Source: Achromobacter sp.
GTDB taxonomy: Bacteria; Pseudomonadota; Gammaproteobacteria; Burkholderiales; Burkholderiaceae_B
DNA length: 5,017 nt
Direction of reading: 5' to 3'
Assembly: GCA_003454835.1 (NCBI GenBank)
Contig: DMTA01000566.1
Location: 603 to 5,619, forward strand
The notes beneath the pieces were generated by a model. That model saw nothing but the letters and a program-made list of their open reading frames with translations. It made no database searches and was not told where the DNA came from. Shown piece by piece: positions 1-5,017 of this stretch; the first letter of the stretch is position 1, and every line of letters starts with the position of its first letter. The position numbers and the translations under genes were made by a program.

Positions 1-1
1 G

Positions 2-751
2 ATCATCGACATCAACATGGGCTGTCCGGTCAAGAAGGTGTGCAACGTGGCGTCGGGTTCGGCGCTGTTGCGCCATGAAGACCTGATCGTCCGCATCCTG
101 GACGCCGTGGTCGCCGCCTGCGCCCCGCTGGGCGTGCCCGTCACCCTGAAGACCCGCACCGGCTGGGATCGCAATAGCCGCAATGCTTTGCGCGTCGCCA
201 AGCTGGCCGAAAACGCCGGCATCGCCGCCCTCACGCTGCACGGCCGCACGCGGGCCGACCTCTATACGGGCGAGGCGGAATATGACACCATCCGCGCCGT
301 CAAGGCCGAAATCGGCATCCCCGTGATCGCGAACGGAGATATCGACTCGCCCGCCAAAGCCCGGCATGTCCTGGATTACACTGGCGCCGATGCGGTCATG
401 ATTGGCCGGGCGGCCCAGGGCCGTCCGTGGATCTTCCGCGAAATCGACCACTACCTGCGCACGGGCGAAACACTGGCCCCTCCCTCTTATGGGGAAATGC
501 GCGAGCTGCTGCTCGAACATCTCGACGACCACTACCGTTTCTATGGCGAGCACACCGGCGTACGCACCGCGCGCAAGCACATAGGCTGGTATGTGGACGG
601 CCTGCCGGGCGCGGATTCGTTCTGCGCCGGCATGAACCGGATCGACAACACCCGCGACCAATGGCGGGCGGTGGCGGACTGGTTCGACACCCTCTCACGC
701 GACGGCGCCCCTACCCCGGCGCCGGCCGCAGAAGCCCTATTGGCGGCATGA
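2..751 (+). CDS. dusB: tRNA-dihydrouridine synthase B, 5'-truncated by the window edge
   Basis: This flavoenzyme reduces a uridine in the tRNA D-loop to dihydrouridine (U17 in E. coli DusB) using FMN and NADPH. The frame is open from base 2, so the ATG at 17 is internal and not the start; 249 codons are visible, and E. coli DusB has about 321 residues, so roughly a quarter is missing. Counting from the first visible codon, the DINMGCP motif puts the expected catalytic Cys at residue 8. It is followed by KKVCN and GSALL, then TLKTRTGW (FMN-contacting Lys about 50), LTLHGRTR (His about 80), VIANGDI and VMIGRAAQGRPW, which form the end of the TIM barrel and the FMN phosphate site. The helical tRNA-binding domain follows, with RKHIGWY at about 191-197. 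All key residues are present. The gene lies 36 bases before fis, the classic dusB-fis arrangement. The last few residues (Pro/Ala-rich) are unconserved. Identification as DusB rather than DusA or DusC rests on the motif details and the fis neighbour. Confidence 0.96.
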   Translation: MIDINMGCPVKKVCNVASGSALLRHEDLIVRILDAVVAACAPLGVPVTLKTRTGWDRNSRNALRVAKLAENAGIAALTLHGRTRADLYTGEAEYDTIRAVKAEIGIPVIANGDIDSPAKARHVLDYTGADAVMIGRAAQGRPWIFREIDHYLRTGETLAPPSYGEMRELLLEHLDDHYRFYGEHTGVRTARKHIGWYVDGLPGADSFCAGMNRIDNTRDQWRAVADWFDTLSRDGAPTPAPAAEALLAA

Positions 752-756
752 CCGCC
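742..756 (+). promoter_or_regulatory. GC hairpin over the dusB stop codon, upstream of fis
   Basis: GGCGG (742-746) pairs perfectly with CCGCC (752-756) around the loop CATGA, which contains the dusB stop codon TGA (749-751). There is no T-run directly after it, so it does not look like an intrinsic terminator. It sits just before the AT-rich stretch leading to fis and may shape the fis ribosome-loading region. The structure is seen; the role is inferred. Confidence 0.4.
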
Positions 757-787
757 TAAACACCAACATAAAAATATCTGTACTCAA
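757..787 (+). promoter_or_regulatory. AU-rich, SD-less translation initiation region of fis
   Basis: The 36-base dusB-fis gap is about 64% A+T in an otherwise strongly GC-rich window, with the run ATAAAAATAT at 768-777. No purine-rich Shine-Dalgarno sequence lies within the usual distance of the fis ATG at 788. In E. coli, fis also lacks a good SD and depends on an upstream AU-rich element and RNA structure around the end of dusB, so this stretch probably does the same job. It could also hold a secondary promoter, but no matching -35 box is evident. Confidence 0.45.
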
Positions 788-1027
788 ATGAGCAAGAAAG
801 ATGTCCTGGAAGAATGCGTGCGCGCCAGCCTGGAGCGCTATTTCGAAGACTTGGGCGAGTCCGAGCCCCACGATATGTGGGACATGGTCATGCGCTGCGT
901 GGAGCGCCCGGTGCTTGAAGTAGCGTTGGAGCGGTCGGGCGGCAACCAGTCCCGGGCGTCCGAGATGCTGGGCATCACCCGCAACACCCTGCGCAAGAAG
1001 TTGCTGGCGCACAATATCCAGGTTTAG
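788..1027 (+). CDS. fis: Fis family nucleoid-associated DNA-binding protein (short form)
   Basis: Fis is a dimeric nucleoid protein that bends DNA and regulates rRNA, metabolic and virulence promoters, with highest levels in early exponential growth. The 79 residues align along their length with E. coli Fis from about residue 27. Helices A and B (about 7-46, with RYFEDLG and the ERPVLEVAL segment) form the dimer core, and the C-terminal helix-turn-helix is [12 protein letters not shown] followed by TLRKKL (about 52-72), close to the E. coli GNQTRAALMMGI and GTLRKKL. The E. coli N-terminal beta-hairpin arm, about 20 residues, is absent. The start is secure: the next in-frame codons upstream run back to the dusB stop with no ATG, GTG or TTG. 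No SD is present. The gene is downstream of dusB, with which it is presumably cotranscribed from a promoter outside the window. An NtrC-type C-terminal domain fragment is the only alternative reading; length and context favour Fis. Confidence 0.95.
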   Translation: MSKKDVLEECVRASLERYFEDLGESEPHDMWDMVMRCVERPVLEVALERSGGNQSRASEMLGITRNTLRKKLLAHNIQV

Positions 1028-1040
1028 CTTTCCCCCGCGC

Positions 1041-1068
1041 GGGCGGCGCATGCTTGGCGCCGCCGCCC
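1041..1068 (+). promoter_or_regulatory. GC-rich hairpin in the fis-purH spacer
   Basis: Two alternative 8-bp stems are possible: 1041-1048 (GGGCGGCG) with 1061-1068 (CGCCGCCC), or 1042-1049 (GGCGGCGC) with 1057-1064 (GCGCCGCC). It starts 13 bases after the fis stop codon. No U-run follows, so a textbook intrinsic terminator is unlikely. It may slow polymerase, protect the fis 3' end or partly attenuate transcription into purH. The pairing is seen; the function is inferred. Confidence 0.35.
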
Positions 1069-1128
1069 CCTCCAGATTTCCCATCCGACCAGAACGAGAA
1101 AGGCGTCCCCGCCCCACTCCGTCCCATC

Positions 1129-2718
1129 ATGAAAATCGAAACCGCCCTGCTTTCGGTGTCCGACAAGACCGGCATCGTTGAATTTGCCCGCGCCCTGGCC
1201 GCGCGTGGCGTGCGCCTGCTGTCTACCGGCGGCACCGCCAAGCTGCTTGCCGATTCCGGCCTGACCGTCACCGAAGTGGCCGCCCACACCGGCTCGCCCG
1301 AGATCCTGGACGGCCGCGTGAAGACGCTGCATCCCAAGATCCACGGTGGCCTGCTTGCCCGCCGCGACAGCGCTGAGCACATGGACACGATCAAGGCGGC
1401 AGGCATCGATCGCATCGACATGCTGGTGGTCAACCTGTACCCGTTCCGTGAGACGGTCGCCAAGCCCGATTGCACATTCGCCGACGCCGTCGAGAACATC
1501 GACATCGGCGGCCCGGCCATGCTGCGCGCCGCTGCCAAGAACCACGGCACCGAAGCCGGTGGCGTGACGGTCGTGATCGACCCGGTCGATTACTCGCGCG
1601 TCCTGGCCGAAATGGACAAGGGCGGCTCGACCTCCTACGGCCTGCGCCTGGCGCTGGCCGCCAAGGTCTACGCCCACACGGCCGCATACGACGGCGCCAT
1701 CGCCGCCTACCTGACCAGCGTGACCGAAGCCGAACCCGCGCAGGAAGCCGTGCCCGCCCGCAACGAATGGCCCGGCACGCTGACGCTGCAGGTCAAGCAG
1801 GAACAGGCTTTGCGCTACGGCGAAAACCCGCATCAAAGCGCCGCCTTCTACGTGGACGCGCAGCGTCCGGCCGGCCTGTTGGGCAACTACCGCCAGCTTC
1901 AGGGCAAGGAACTGTCCTACAACAATATCGCCGACGCCGATGCGGCGTGGGAATGCGCGCGTAGCTTCGAGGCGCCCGCCTGCGTCATCGTCAAGCACGC
2001 CAACCCCTGCGGCGTAGCCGTGGCGGCCGATACGCTGGGCGCGTATCAGCAAGCCTTCAAGACTGACCCGACGTCGGCCTTTGGCGGCATCATCGCCTTT
2101 AACCGTCCGGTTGACGCCGCGACCGCCGAAGCCGTCAGCACGCAATTCCTGGAAGTGCTGCTGGCCCCGGCCTACGACGGCGCCGCGCTGGCCATTCTGG
2201 CCGCCAAAAAGAACGTGCGCGTGCTGGAAGTGCCGATGGGCACGGGCCAGAACGCCTTCGACATCAAGCGCGTGGGCGGCGGCTGGCTGGTGCAGACGCC
2301 GGACGCCTACAACGTGCCGCGCGACGCCCTGAAGGTCGTCACCAAGCGCCAGCCCACCGAACAGGAAATGAACGATCTGTCGTTCGCCTGGAAGGTCGCC
2401 AAGTACGTCAAGTCCAACGCCATCGTGTTCGTGGGCGGCGGCATGACCCTGGGCGTGGGCGCCGGCCAGATGAGCCGCATCGACTCGGCCCGCATCGCCT
2501 CCATCAAGGCGGAAAACGCCGGCCTGACCCTCAAGGGCTCGGCGGTGGCGTCCGACGCGTTCTTCCCGTTCCGCGACGGCCTGGACGTCGTGGTGGCGGC
2601 TGGCGCGACCTGCGTGATCCAGCCCGGCGGCAGCGTGCGCGATGACGAAGTCATCGCCGCCGCCGACGAACACGGCATCGCCATGGTGCTGACCGGCACC
2701 CGCCACTTCCGCCACTGA
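1129..2718 (+). CDS. purH: Bifunctional AICAR formyltransferase / IMP cyclohydrolase
   Basis: PurH catalyses the last two steps of de novo IMP synthesis in the cytoplasm: formylation of AICAR by 10-formyltetrahydrofolate, then ring closure of FAICAR. The 529 residues match the E. coli enzyme length exactly. The N-terminal cyclohydrolase (MGS-like) domain, about 1-199, shows [30 protein letters not shown] (Lys65), NLYPF (Tyr104), [10 protein letters not shown] (Asp125) and AAKN (Lys137), the positions of known active-site residues. The transformylase domain, about 200-529, shows [37 protein letters not shown] with the catalytic Lys289-His290 pair, [43 protein letters not shown] and the terminal TGTRHFRH. 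The ATG at 1129 is chosen because [12 protein letters not shown] starts the conserved domain. An upstream in-frame TTG at 1054 would add an unconserved Pro-rich tail. No SD lies near the ATG. The stop overlaps the ruvC start. Confidence 0.98.
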   Translation: MKIETALLSVSDKTGIVEFARALAARGVRLLSTGGTAKLLADSGLTVTEVAAHTGSPEILDGRVKTLHPKIHGGLLARRDSAEHMDTIKAAGIDRIDMLVVNLYPFRETVAKPDCTFADAVENIDIGGPAMLRAAAKNHGTEAGGVTVVIDPVDYSRVLAEMDKGGSTSYGLRLALAAKVYAHTAAYDGAIAAYLTSVTEAEPAQEAVPARNEWPGTLTLQVKQEQALRYGENPHQSAAFYVDAQRPAGLLGNYRQLQGKELSYNNIADADAAWECARSFEAPACVIVKHANPCGVAVAADTLGAYQQAFKTDPTSAFGGIIAFNRPVDAATAEAVSTQFLEVLLAPAYDGAALAILAAKKNVRVLEVPMGTGQNAFDIKRVGGGWLVQTPDAYNVPRDALKVVTKRQPTEQEMNDLSFAWKVAKYVKSNAIVFVGGGMTLGVGAGQMSRIDSARIASIKAENAGLTLKGSAVASDAFFPFRDGLDVVVAAGATCVIQPGGSVRDDEVIAAADEHGIAMVLTGTRHFRH

Positions 2719-3266
2719 TGCGCGTCCTCGGCATCGATCCCGGCCTGCGCCGCACCGGCTTCGGCGTGATCGATGCCGAAGGCTCCCGGCTGCGTTACGT
2801 GGCCAGCGGGACCATTGTGGTCCCGCCGGCGCTGACGCTGTCCGAACGCCTGAAGGTCATCCTGGACAACCTGCGCCAGGTGGCCCGCGACACGCAACCT
2901 GACGTGGCCGCGCTGGAAATCGTCTTCCTGAACACCAATCCCGCTTCCACCCTGCTGCTGGGCCAGGCCCGCGGCGCGGCGCTTTGCGCGCTGGCCGACA
3001 GTTCGCTGGACGTGCACGAGTACACCGCGCTGCAGATCAAGAAAGCCGTGGTCGGCACCGGCCGCGCGGCGAAAGAGCAGGTGCAGATGATGGTGCAGCA
3101 CCTGCTGGCGCTGGACGGCGTGCCTGCCCCTGACTCGGCCGATGCCTTGGCCTGCGCCATCTGCCACGCGCACGTGGGTCCGCTGCAGGACAAGCTGGAG
3201 CGCCTGGGCAGCGCACTGCGCATGGGCGGCAAGACCCGCATCCGCAATGGCCGCCTGATCGGCTGA
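2718..3266 (+). CDS. ruvC: Crossover junction endodeoxyribonuclease RuvC
   Basis: RuvC is the dimeric, Mg2+-dependent endonuclease that resolves Holliday junctions by symmetrical nicking, working with RuvAB during recombinational repair. The protein has 182 residues (E. coli 173). It has the RNase H-like fold with the full acidic tetrad: Asp7 ([13 protein letters not shown]), Glu67 (ALEIVF), Asp139 and Asp142 ([15 protein letters not shown]). The junction-contacting aromatic after the Glu motif (Phe70), the LGQARGAA helix (81-88) and the basic [16 protein letters not shown] segment (107-122) are conserved. Its ATG shares its A with the purH TGA stop, giving a TGATG overlap, and there is no SD in the end of purH, so translation probably depends on terminating purH ribosomes. 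No SOS box is visible upstream. The basic C-terminal tail (about 160-182) is longer than in E. coli. Confidence 0.97.
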   Translation: MRVLGIDPGLRRTGFGVIDAEGSRLRYVASGTIVVPPALTLSERLKVILDNLRQVARDTQPDVAALEIVFLNTNPASTLLLGQARGAALCALADSSLDVHEYTALQIKKAVVGTGRAAKEQVQMMVQHLLALDGVPAPDSADALACAICHAHVGPLQDKLERLGSALRMGGKTRIRNGRLIG

Positions 3267-3287
3267 TCGCCGCTTCCCTTTTTCCCT

Positions 3288-3301
3288 GCGTCACGTCACG
3301 C
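3288..3301. promoter_or_regulatory. Near-palindrome GCGTCACGTCACGC before ruvA
   Basis: This 14-base element is symmetric at 12 of 14 positions (GCGT-C-ACGT-C-ACGC) and contains a tandem TCACG repeat. It abuts the left half of a spaced inverted repeat (3302-3308). It is the kind of sequence a dimeric regulator could bind, but I recognise no known operator, and chance symmetry in GC-rich DNA remains possible. Confidence 0.25.
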
Positions 3302-3339
3302 CTATACGGCCCAGCCCGCTCGCGCGCCCGCACGTATAG
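3302..3339. repeat. Spaced 7-bp inverted repeat CTATACG / CGTATAG
   Basis: CTATACG at 3302-3308 is perfectly mirrored by CGTATAG at 3333-3339, with 24 very GC-rich bases between. The half-site centres lie 31 bp apart, about three helical turns, so both would face the same side of the DNA. The right half overlaps the putative ruvA -10 box. The two halves are the only AT-rich islands in this part of the spacer. The role as an operator is inferred. Confidence 0.35.
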
Positions 3340-3342
3340 AAT
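3337..3342 (+). promoter_or_regulatory. Candidate -10 box of a ruvA promoter
   Basis: TAGAAT matches the sigma-70 consensus TATAAT at five of six positions and is preceded by TA, reading TATAGAAT from 3335. A start near A3349 would be expected. The -35 region, around 3313-3320, is GC-rich and does not resemble TTGACA, so a weak or activator-dependent promoter is more likely than a strong one. A 127-base gap after ruvC favours a separate promoter here. Confidence 0.4.
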
Positions 3343-3352
3343 CCCCGCATCT

Positions 3353-3369
3353 GCCGCGCGTTGCGCGGC
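3353..3369 (+). promoter_or_regulatory. Stable GC hairpin in the ruvA 5' leader
   Basis: GCCGCGC (3353-3359) pairs perfectly with GCGCGGC (3363-3369) around a GTT loop, giving seven GC pairs. If transcription starts near 3349, the stem begins about four bases from the mRNA 5' end, a position where stems can protect transcripts from RppH/RNase E attack. It ends 24 bases before the ruvA ATG, so it need not block ribosomes. There is no U-run, so it is not a terminator. Confidence 0.4.
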
Positions 3370-3393
3370 TCCACCATTGCCAGGCCTCTCACC

Positions 3394-3966
3394 ATGATCG
3401 GAAGAATCACCGGAACCCTGATCGAGAAACTGCCCCCCACGATCTGCGTGGATGTGGGCGGAATCGGGTATGACATCGACGTGCCCATGAGCACGCTGTA
3501 TTCGCTGCCCGACACGGGCGCGCGCGTCACGCTCTACACGCACCTGACCGTGCGCGAAGATGCGCACATCCTGTATGGCTTTGCCTCGGCCGGCGAGCGC
3601 AGCGCGTTCCGCGAGCTCATCAAGGTCAGCGGGATCGGGGCGCGCACCGCGCTGTCCGTGCTATCGGGCCTGTCTGTCGCGGACCTGGCGCAGGCGATCA
3701 CGTTGCAGGAGTCGGGCCGCCTGACCCGCGTGCCGGGCATCGGCAAGAAGACCGCGGAACGGCTGCTGCTGGAGATGCGCGGCAAACTGGGCGCGGACAT
3801 CGGCGCAGCGGCGCACGTCACGCACGACAACCAGTCCGACATCCTGAATGCCCTGCTGGCGCTGGGCTACTCAGAGAAGGAATCGCTGTCGGCCCTGAAG
3901 ACGCTGCCCGAAGGCGTGGGCGTGTCCGACGGCATCAAGCAGGCACTGAAGGCGCTGGTGCGCTAA
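3394..3966 (+). CDS. ruvA: Holliday junction branch migration protein RuvA
   Basis: RuvA tetramers hold the four-way junction in square-planar form and load the RuvB hexameric motors that drive branch migration. The protein has 190 residues (E. coli 203). Domain I, an OB fold (about 1-63), starts MIGRITGTL and carries the acidic pin Glu55-Asp56 that separates strands at the crossover. Domain II (about 64-140) has two helix-hairpin-helix motifs, [10 protein letters not shown] (78-87) and [12 protein letters not shown] (113-124). After a short flexible linker, domain III (about 147-190, [15 protein letters not shown]) is the RuvB-contacting bundle. ATG 3394 is chosen over an upstream in-frame TTG (3361) because MIGRI is the family's usual N-terminus; AGG at 3382-3384 is a weak SD. 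ruvB does not follow: the next gene is convergent and only six bases away. Confidence 0.97.
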   Translation: MIGRITGTLIEKLPPTICVDVGGIGYDIDVPMSTLYSLPDTGARVTLYTHLTVREDAHILYGFASAGERSAFRELIKVSGIGARTALSVLSGLSVADLAQAITLQESGRLTRVPGIGKKTAERLLLEMRGKLGADIGAAAHVTHDNQSDILNALLALGYSEKESLSALKTLPEGVGVSDGIKQALKALVR

Positions 3967-3973
3967 CCAGCGC
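3952..3973. terminator. Hairpin spanning the convergent gene ends (possible bidirectional terminator)
   Basis: GCGCTGGT (3952-3959) pairs perfectly with ACCAGCGC (3966-3973) around a six-base loop. The hairpin includes the last ruvA codons and its stop, and reaches the last base of the - strand gene's stop codon. Being symmetric, it forms in both transcripts. Neither side is followed by a clear U-run, so intrinsic termination is uncertain; it could instead mark 3' ends after Rho-dependent termination. The location between convergent genes supports a 3'-end role. Confidence 0.4.
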
Positions 3974-4899
3974 TAGGCCGTCTTGCCGTGCCGCAGGTAG
4001 CGCGGCGCCACGGCTTCCAGCCCCGTGGGCACCACGTGCAACTCGGGGGCTATCGGTCCGCCGCAGACGTTGTCGCGGCGCAGGGAATCCAGGTTGTCGC
4101 GCGACATCAGCGGCGTGCCCGGCATGCATTCGAACAGCCGGGCCTGCATGCGCCCCACCCCCATCGGAATGCTGATGACCGGACGCGGATGGCCGCTCCA
4201 GGCGGCGCACAGCCGTGCGATCTCGCCCAGCGTGTAGACCTGCGGCCCGCCCAGTTCATAGGTCTTGCTGCAGGTGTGGGTGTCTGCCAGCGCGTTGACC
4301 ATGGCAGTCACCACATCGCCCACATAGATGGGCTGCATGCGCGCATTGGCGCCTGCCAGCGGCAGCACCGGCAGCCAGCGCGCCAGCGACGCGAACATAT
4401 TGGTGAAGTTGTCGTCGGGGCCGAAAAGCACCGACGGGCGGAATATGGTCCAGCCGATATCGCCGCGGTCTTGGTAGGCCGCCTTGATGGCGGCTTCGCC
4501 GTCGCCCTTGGAACGCTGGTACATGCTGTCGCCGCTGGAGTCGGCGCCCAGCGCGCTGACGTGCAGCAGGCGACGCACCCCATGGCGCACGCAGGCCTGC
4601 GCAATGCGTTGCGGCAAATGCACGTGGGCCCGCGCGAAGTCCGACCCGTACGGCCGGCCCAGGTTGCCATGCAGGATGCCCACCAGGTTCACGACGGCAT
4701 CGCAGCCCCGGACCATGCCGTCGAGCGCGGCGTCGTCATGGATGTCCGCCTGCAGCAAGGTGACGGTGGGAAGTAATTGCAGGTCGCGTCCGCGTGCAAT
4801 GAGCCGCGTGGGCACGACGATCTGATGCGGGTCCGCGCAAAGCCGTGCTACCAAGTGGCGGCCGATGAAGCCCGTGCCGCCAATGACAAGGATACGCAT
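3973..4899 (-). CDS. NAD(P)-binding atypical short-chain dehydrogenase, complex I NDUFA9 subunit family
   Basis: This 308-residue protein has an N-terminal Rossmann fold and belongs to the NDUFA9-like atypical SDR/epimerase group (SDR_a5 type). Visible motifs are the dinucleotide-binding GGTGFIG (7-13), the acidic ADIHD (51-55), NLVGIL (71-76), HVSALGAD (113-120, Ser115), a YxxxK pair (Tyr127, Lys131) in MYQRSKGDGEAAI, FRPSVLFGPDDNF (153-165), and QPIYVGDV (189-196), followed by YELGGPQVYT (214-223). Similarity to the mitochondrial complex I accessory subunit does not show that it belongs to bacterial complex I; substrate and role are unknown, and an NAD(P)H-dependent quinone- or sugar-related activity is possible. 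It has no signal peptide or clear membrane helix. ATG 4899 is supported by a GGAGG SD seven bases upstream. It converges on ruvA with a six-base gap. Confidence 0.92.
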   Translation of the reverse strand: MRILVIGGTGFIGRHLVARLCADPHQIVVPTRLIARGRDLQLLPTVTLLQADIHDDAALDGMVRGCDAVVNLVGILHGNLGRPYGSDFARAHVHLPQRIAQACVRHGVRRLLHVSALGADSSGDSMYQRSKGDGEAAIKAAYQDRGDIGWTIFRPSVLFGPDDNFTNMFASLARWLPVLPLAGANARMQPIYVGDVVTAMVNALADTHTCSKTYELGGPQVYTLGEIARLCAAWSGHPRPVISIPMGVGRMQARLFECMPGTPLMSRDNLDSLRRDNVCGGPIAPELHVVPTGLEAVAPRYLRHGKTA

Positions 4900-4906
4900 G
4901 GCGTAG

Positions 4907-4911
4907 CCTCC
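4907..4911 (-). promoter_or_regulatory. Strong Shine-Dalgarno of the NDUFA9-family gene
   Basis: On the - strand GGAGG lies seven bases before the ATG at 4899, which fixes the start. It is the only textbook SD in the window; the + strand genes have weak or no SD. Confidence 0.85.
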
Positions 4912-4917
4912 GGTTCG

Positions 4918-5016
4918 TCAGGATCGAGGTTCGATTCTGCCTTGCCAGGTCGGCAGGCGCAAGCGCGCGCAGCGCGCCCGCCGCGCGTGCCGCTTGATGC
5001 GCGTCAGCCCGCGAGC
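4918..5016 (-). CDS. Possible C-terminal end of a further - strand gene (partial)
   Basis: On the - strand a frame is open from the window edge to a TGA at 4920-4918, giving 32 residues ending LPTWQGRIEPRS. Its third codon positions are almost all G or C over the first 24 codons, as expected for a real gene here, and it would end 18 bases before the NDUFA9-family start, fitting an operon. Against it, the peptide is very Arg/Ala-rich and I recognise no family. A second - strand frame is also open but would run into the downstream gene. The stretch could equally be intergenic. Confidence 0.3.
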   Translation of the reverse strand, partial: ARGLTRIKRHARRARCARLRLPTWQGRIEPRS

Positions 5017-5017
5017 A

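Noticed and set aside
778..793. LexA-like half site CTGT at the fis start
   Set aside because: The second half at the required eight-base spacing is GAGC rather than ACAG.
1041..1070. Intrinsic terminator of fis
   Set aside because: The stem is strong but the following bases are CCTCCAG rather than a U-run, so I list it only as a hairpin.
1054..1128. Extended purH start at TTG 1054
   Set aside because: It would add a Pro-rich, unconserved 25 residues overlapping the leader hairpin; the conserved domain starts at [12 protein letters not shown] from 1129.
1024..2715. A 563-codon open frame antisense to purH
   Set aside because: Its translation is low-complexity Gly/His/Ala/Arg/Val-rich with no recognisable domain, and it is the frame expected to stay open opposite a GC-rich gene. 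purH on the + strand is unambiguous.
3260..3286. Intrinsic terminator after ruvC (CGGC/GCCG stem followed by a T-rich run)
   Set aside because: The stem is only four base pairs and overlaps the ruvC stop; the T-run at 3279-3283 is too far and too short to be convincing.
3361..3393. Extended ruvA start at TTG 3361
   Set aside because: It lies inside the loop of the leader hairpin and adds 11 residues not typical of RuvA; MIGRI at 3394 is the usual N-terminus.
3988..4776. A 262-codon + strand open frame across the NDUFA9-family gene
   Set aside because: It is rich in His/Arg/Gln/Ala, matches no family, and lies opposite a well-supported gene with a strong SD.
4939..4977. Two hairpins at the right edge: GCCTTGCC/GGCAGGC with a bulge, and GCGCGC/GCGCGC
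   Set aside because: No U-run on either strand follows them, and simple GC-repeat sequence forms such stems by chance; they may also lie within coding sequence.

Overview
The window is a GC-rich, densely packed stretch of chromosomal core genes. Four genes run on the + strand (dusB, fis, purH, ruvC, ruvA counting the 5'-truncated dusB as the first of five) and one complete gene runs against them on the - strand. The gene order, the 79-residue Fis without the enterobacterial N-terminal arm, the 190-residue RuvA and an NDUFA9-type reductase gene next to ruvA all suggest a betaproteobacterium of the Burkholderiales. The Alcaligenaceae (Bordetella/Achromobacter-like) are my best guess, from family resemblance only. 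I see no mobile element, CRISPR array, tRNA, rRNA or sign of recent transfer.

Layout. Bases 2-751 hold the C-terminal three quarters of dusB, a tRNA dihydrouridine synthase; its start lies off the left edge. After 36 AT-rich bases comes fis (788-1027). A leader of about 100 bases leads to purH (1129-2718), whose stop codon overlaps the start of ruvC (2718-3266) by one base. A 127-base spacer with promoter-like and symmetric elements precedes ruvA (3394-3966). Six bases later the convergent - strand gene ends; it runs from 4899 down to 3973 and encodes an atypical short-chain dehydrogenase of the complex I NDUFA9 family. The right edge (about 4918-5016) may hold the last codons of another - strand gene, with weak support.

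How the genes relate. dusB-fis is a conserved pair: the tRNA-modifying enzyme gene serves as leader for the nucleoid protein Fis, which is made during rapid growth. PurH carries out the last two steps of IMP synthesis. RuvC and RuvA are the Holliday-junction resolvase and the junction-recognition protein; RuvB, the motor, is not in the window. The physical coupling of purH to ruvC places the resolvase under growth-linked expression, and I find no LexA (SOS) box upstream of ruvC or ruvA.

Nothing here looks like an undescribed multi-gene system. The items worth a second look are regulatory: the SD-less, AU-rich and hairpin-flanked fis start; a spaced inverted repeat and near-palindrome before ruvA with a 5'-proximal hairpin; and a perfect hairpin spanning the convergent ruvA/NDUFA9 gene ends.
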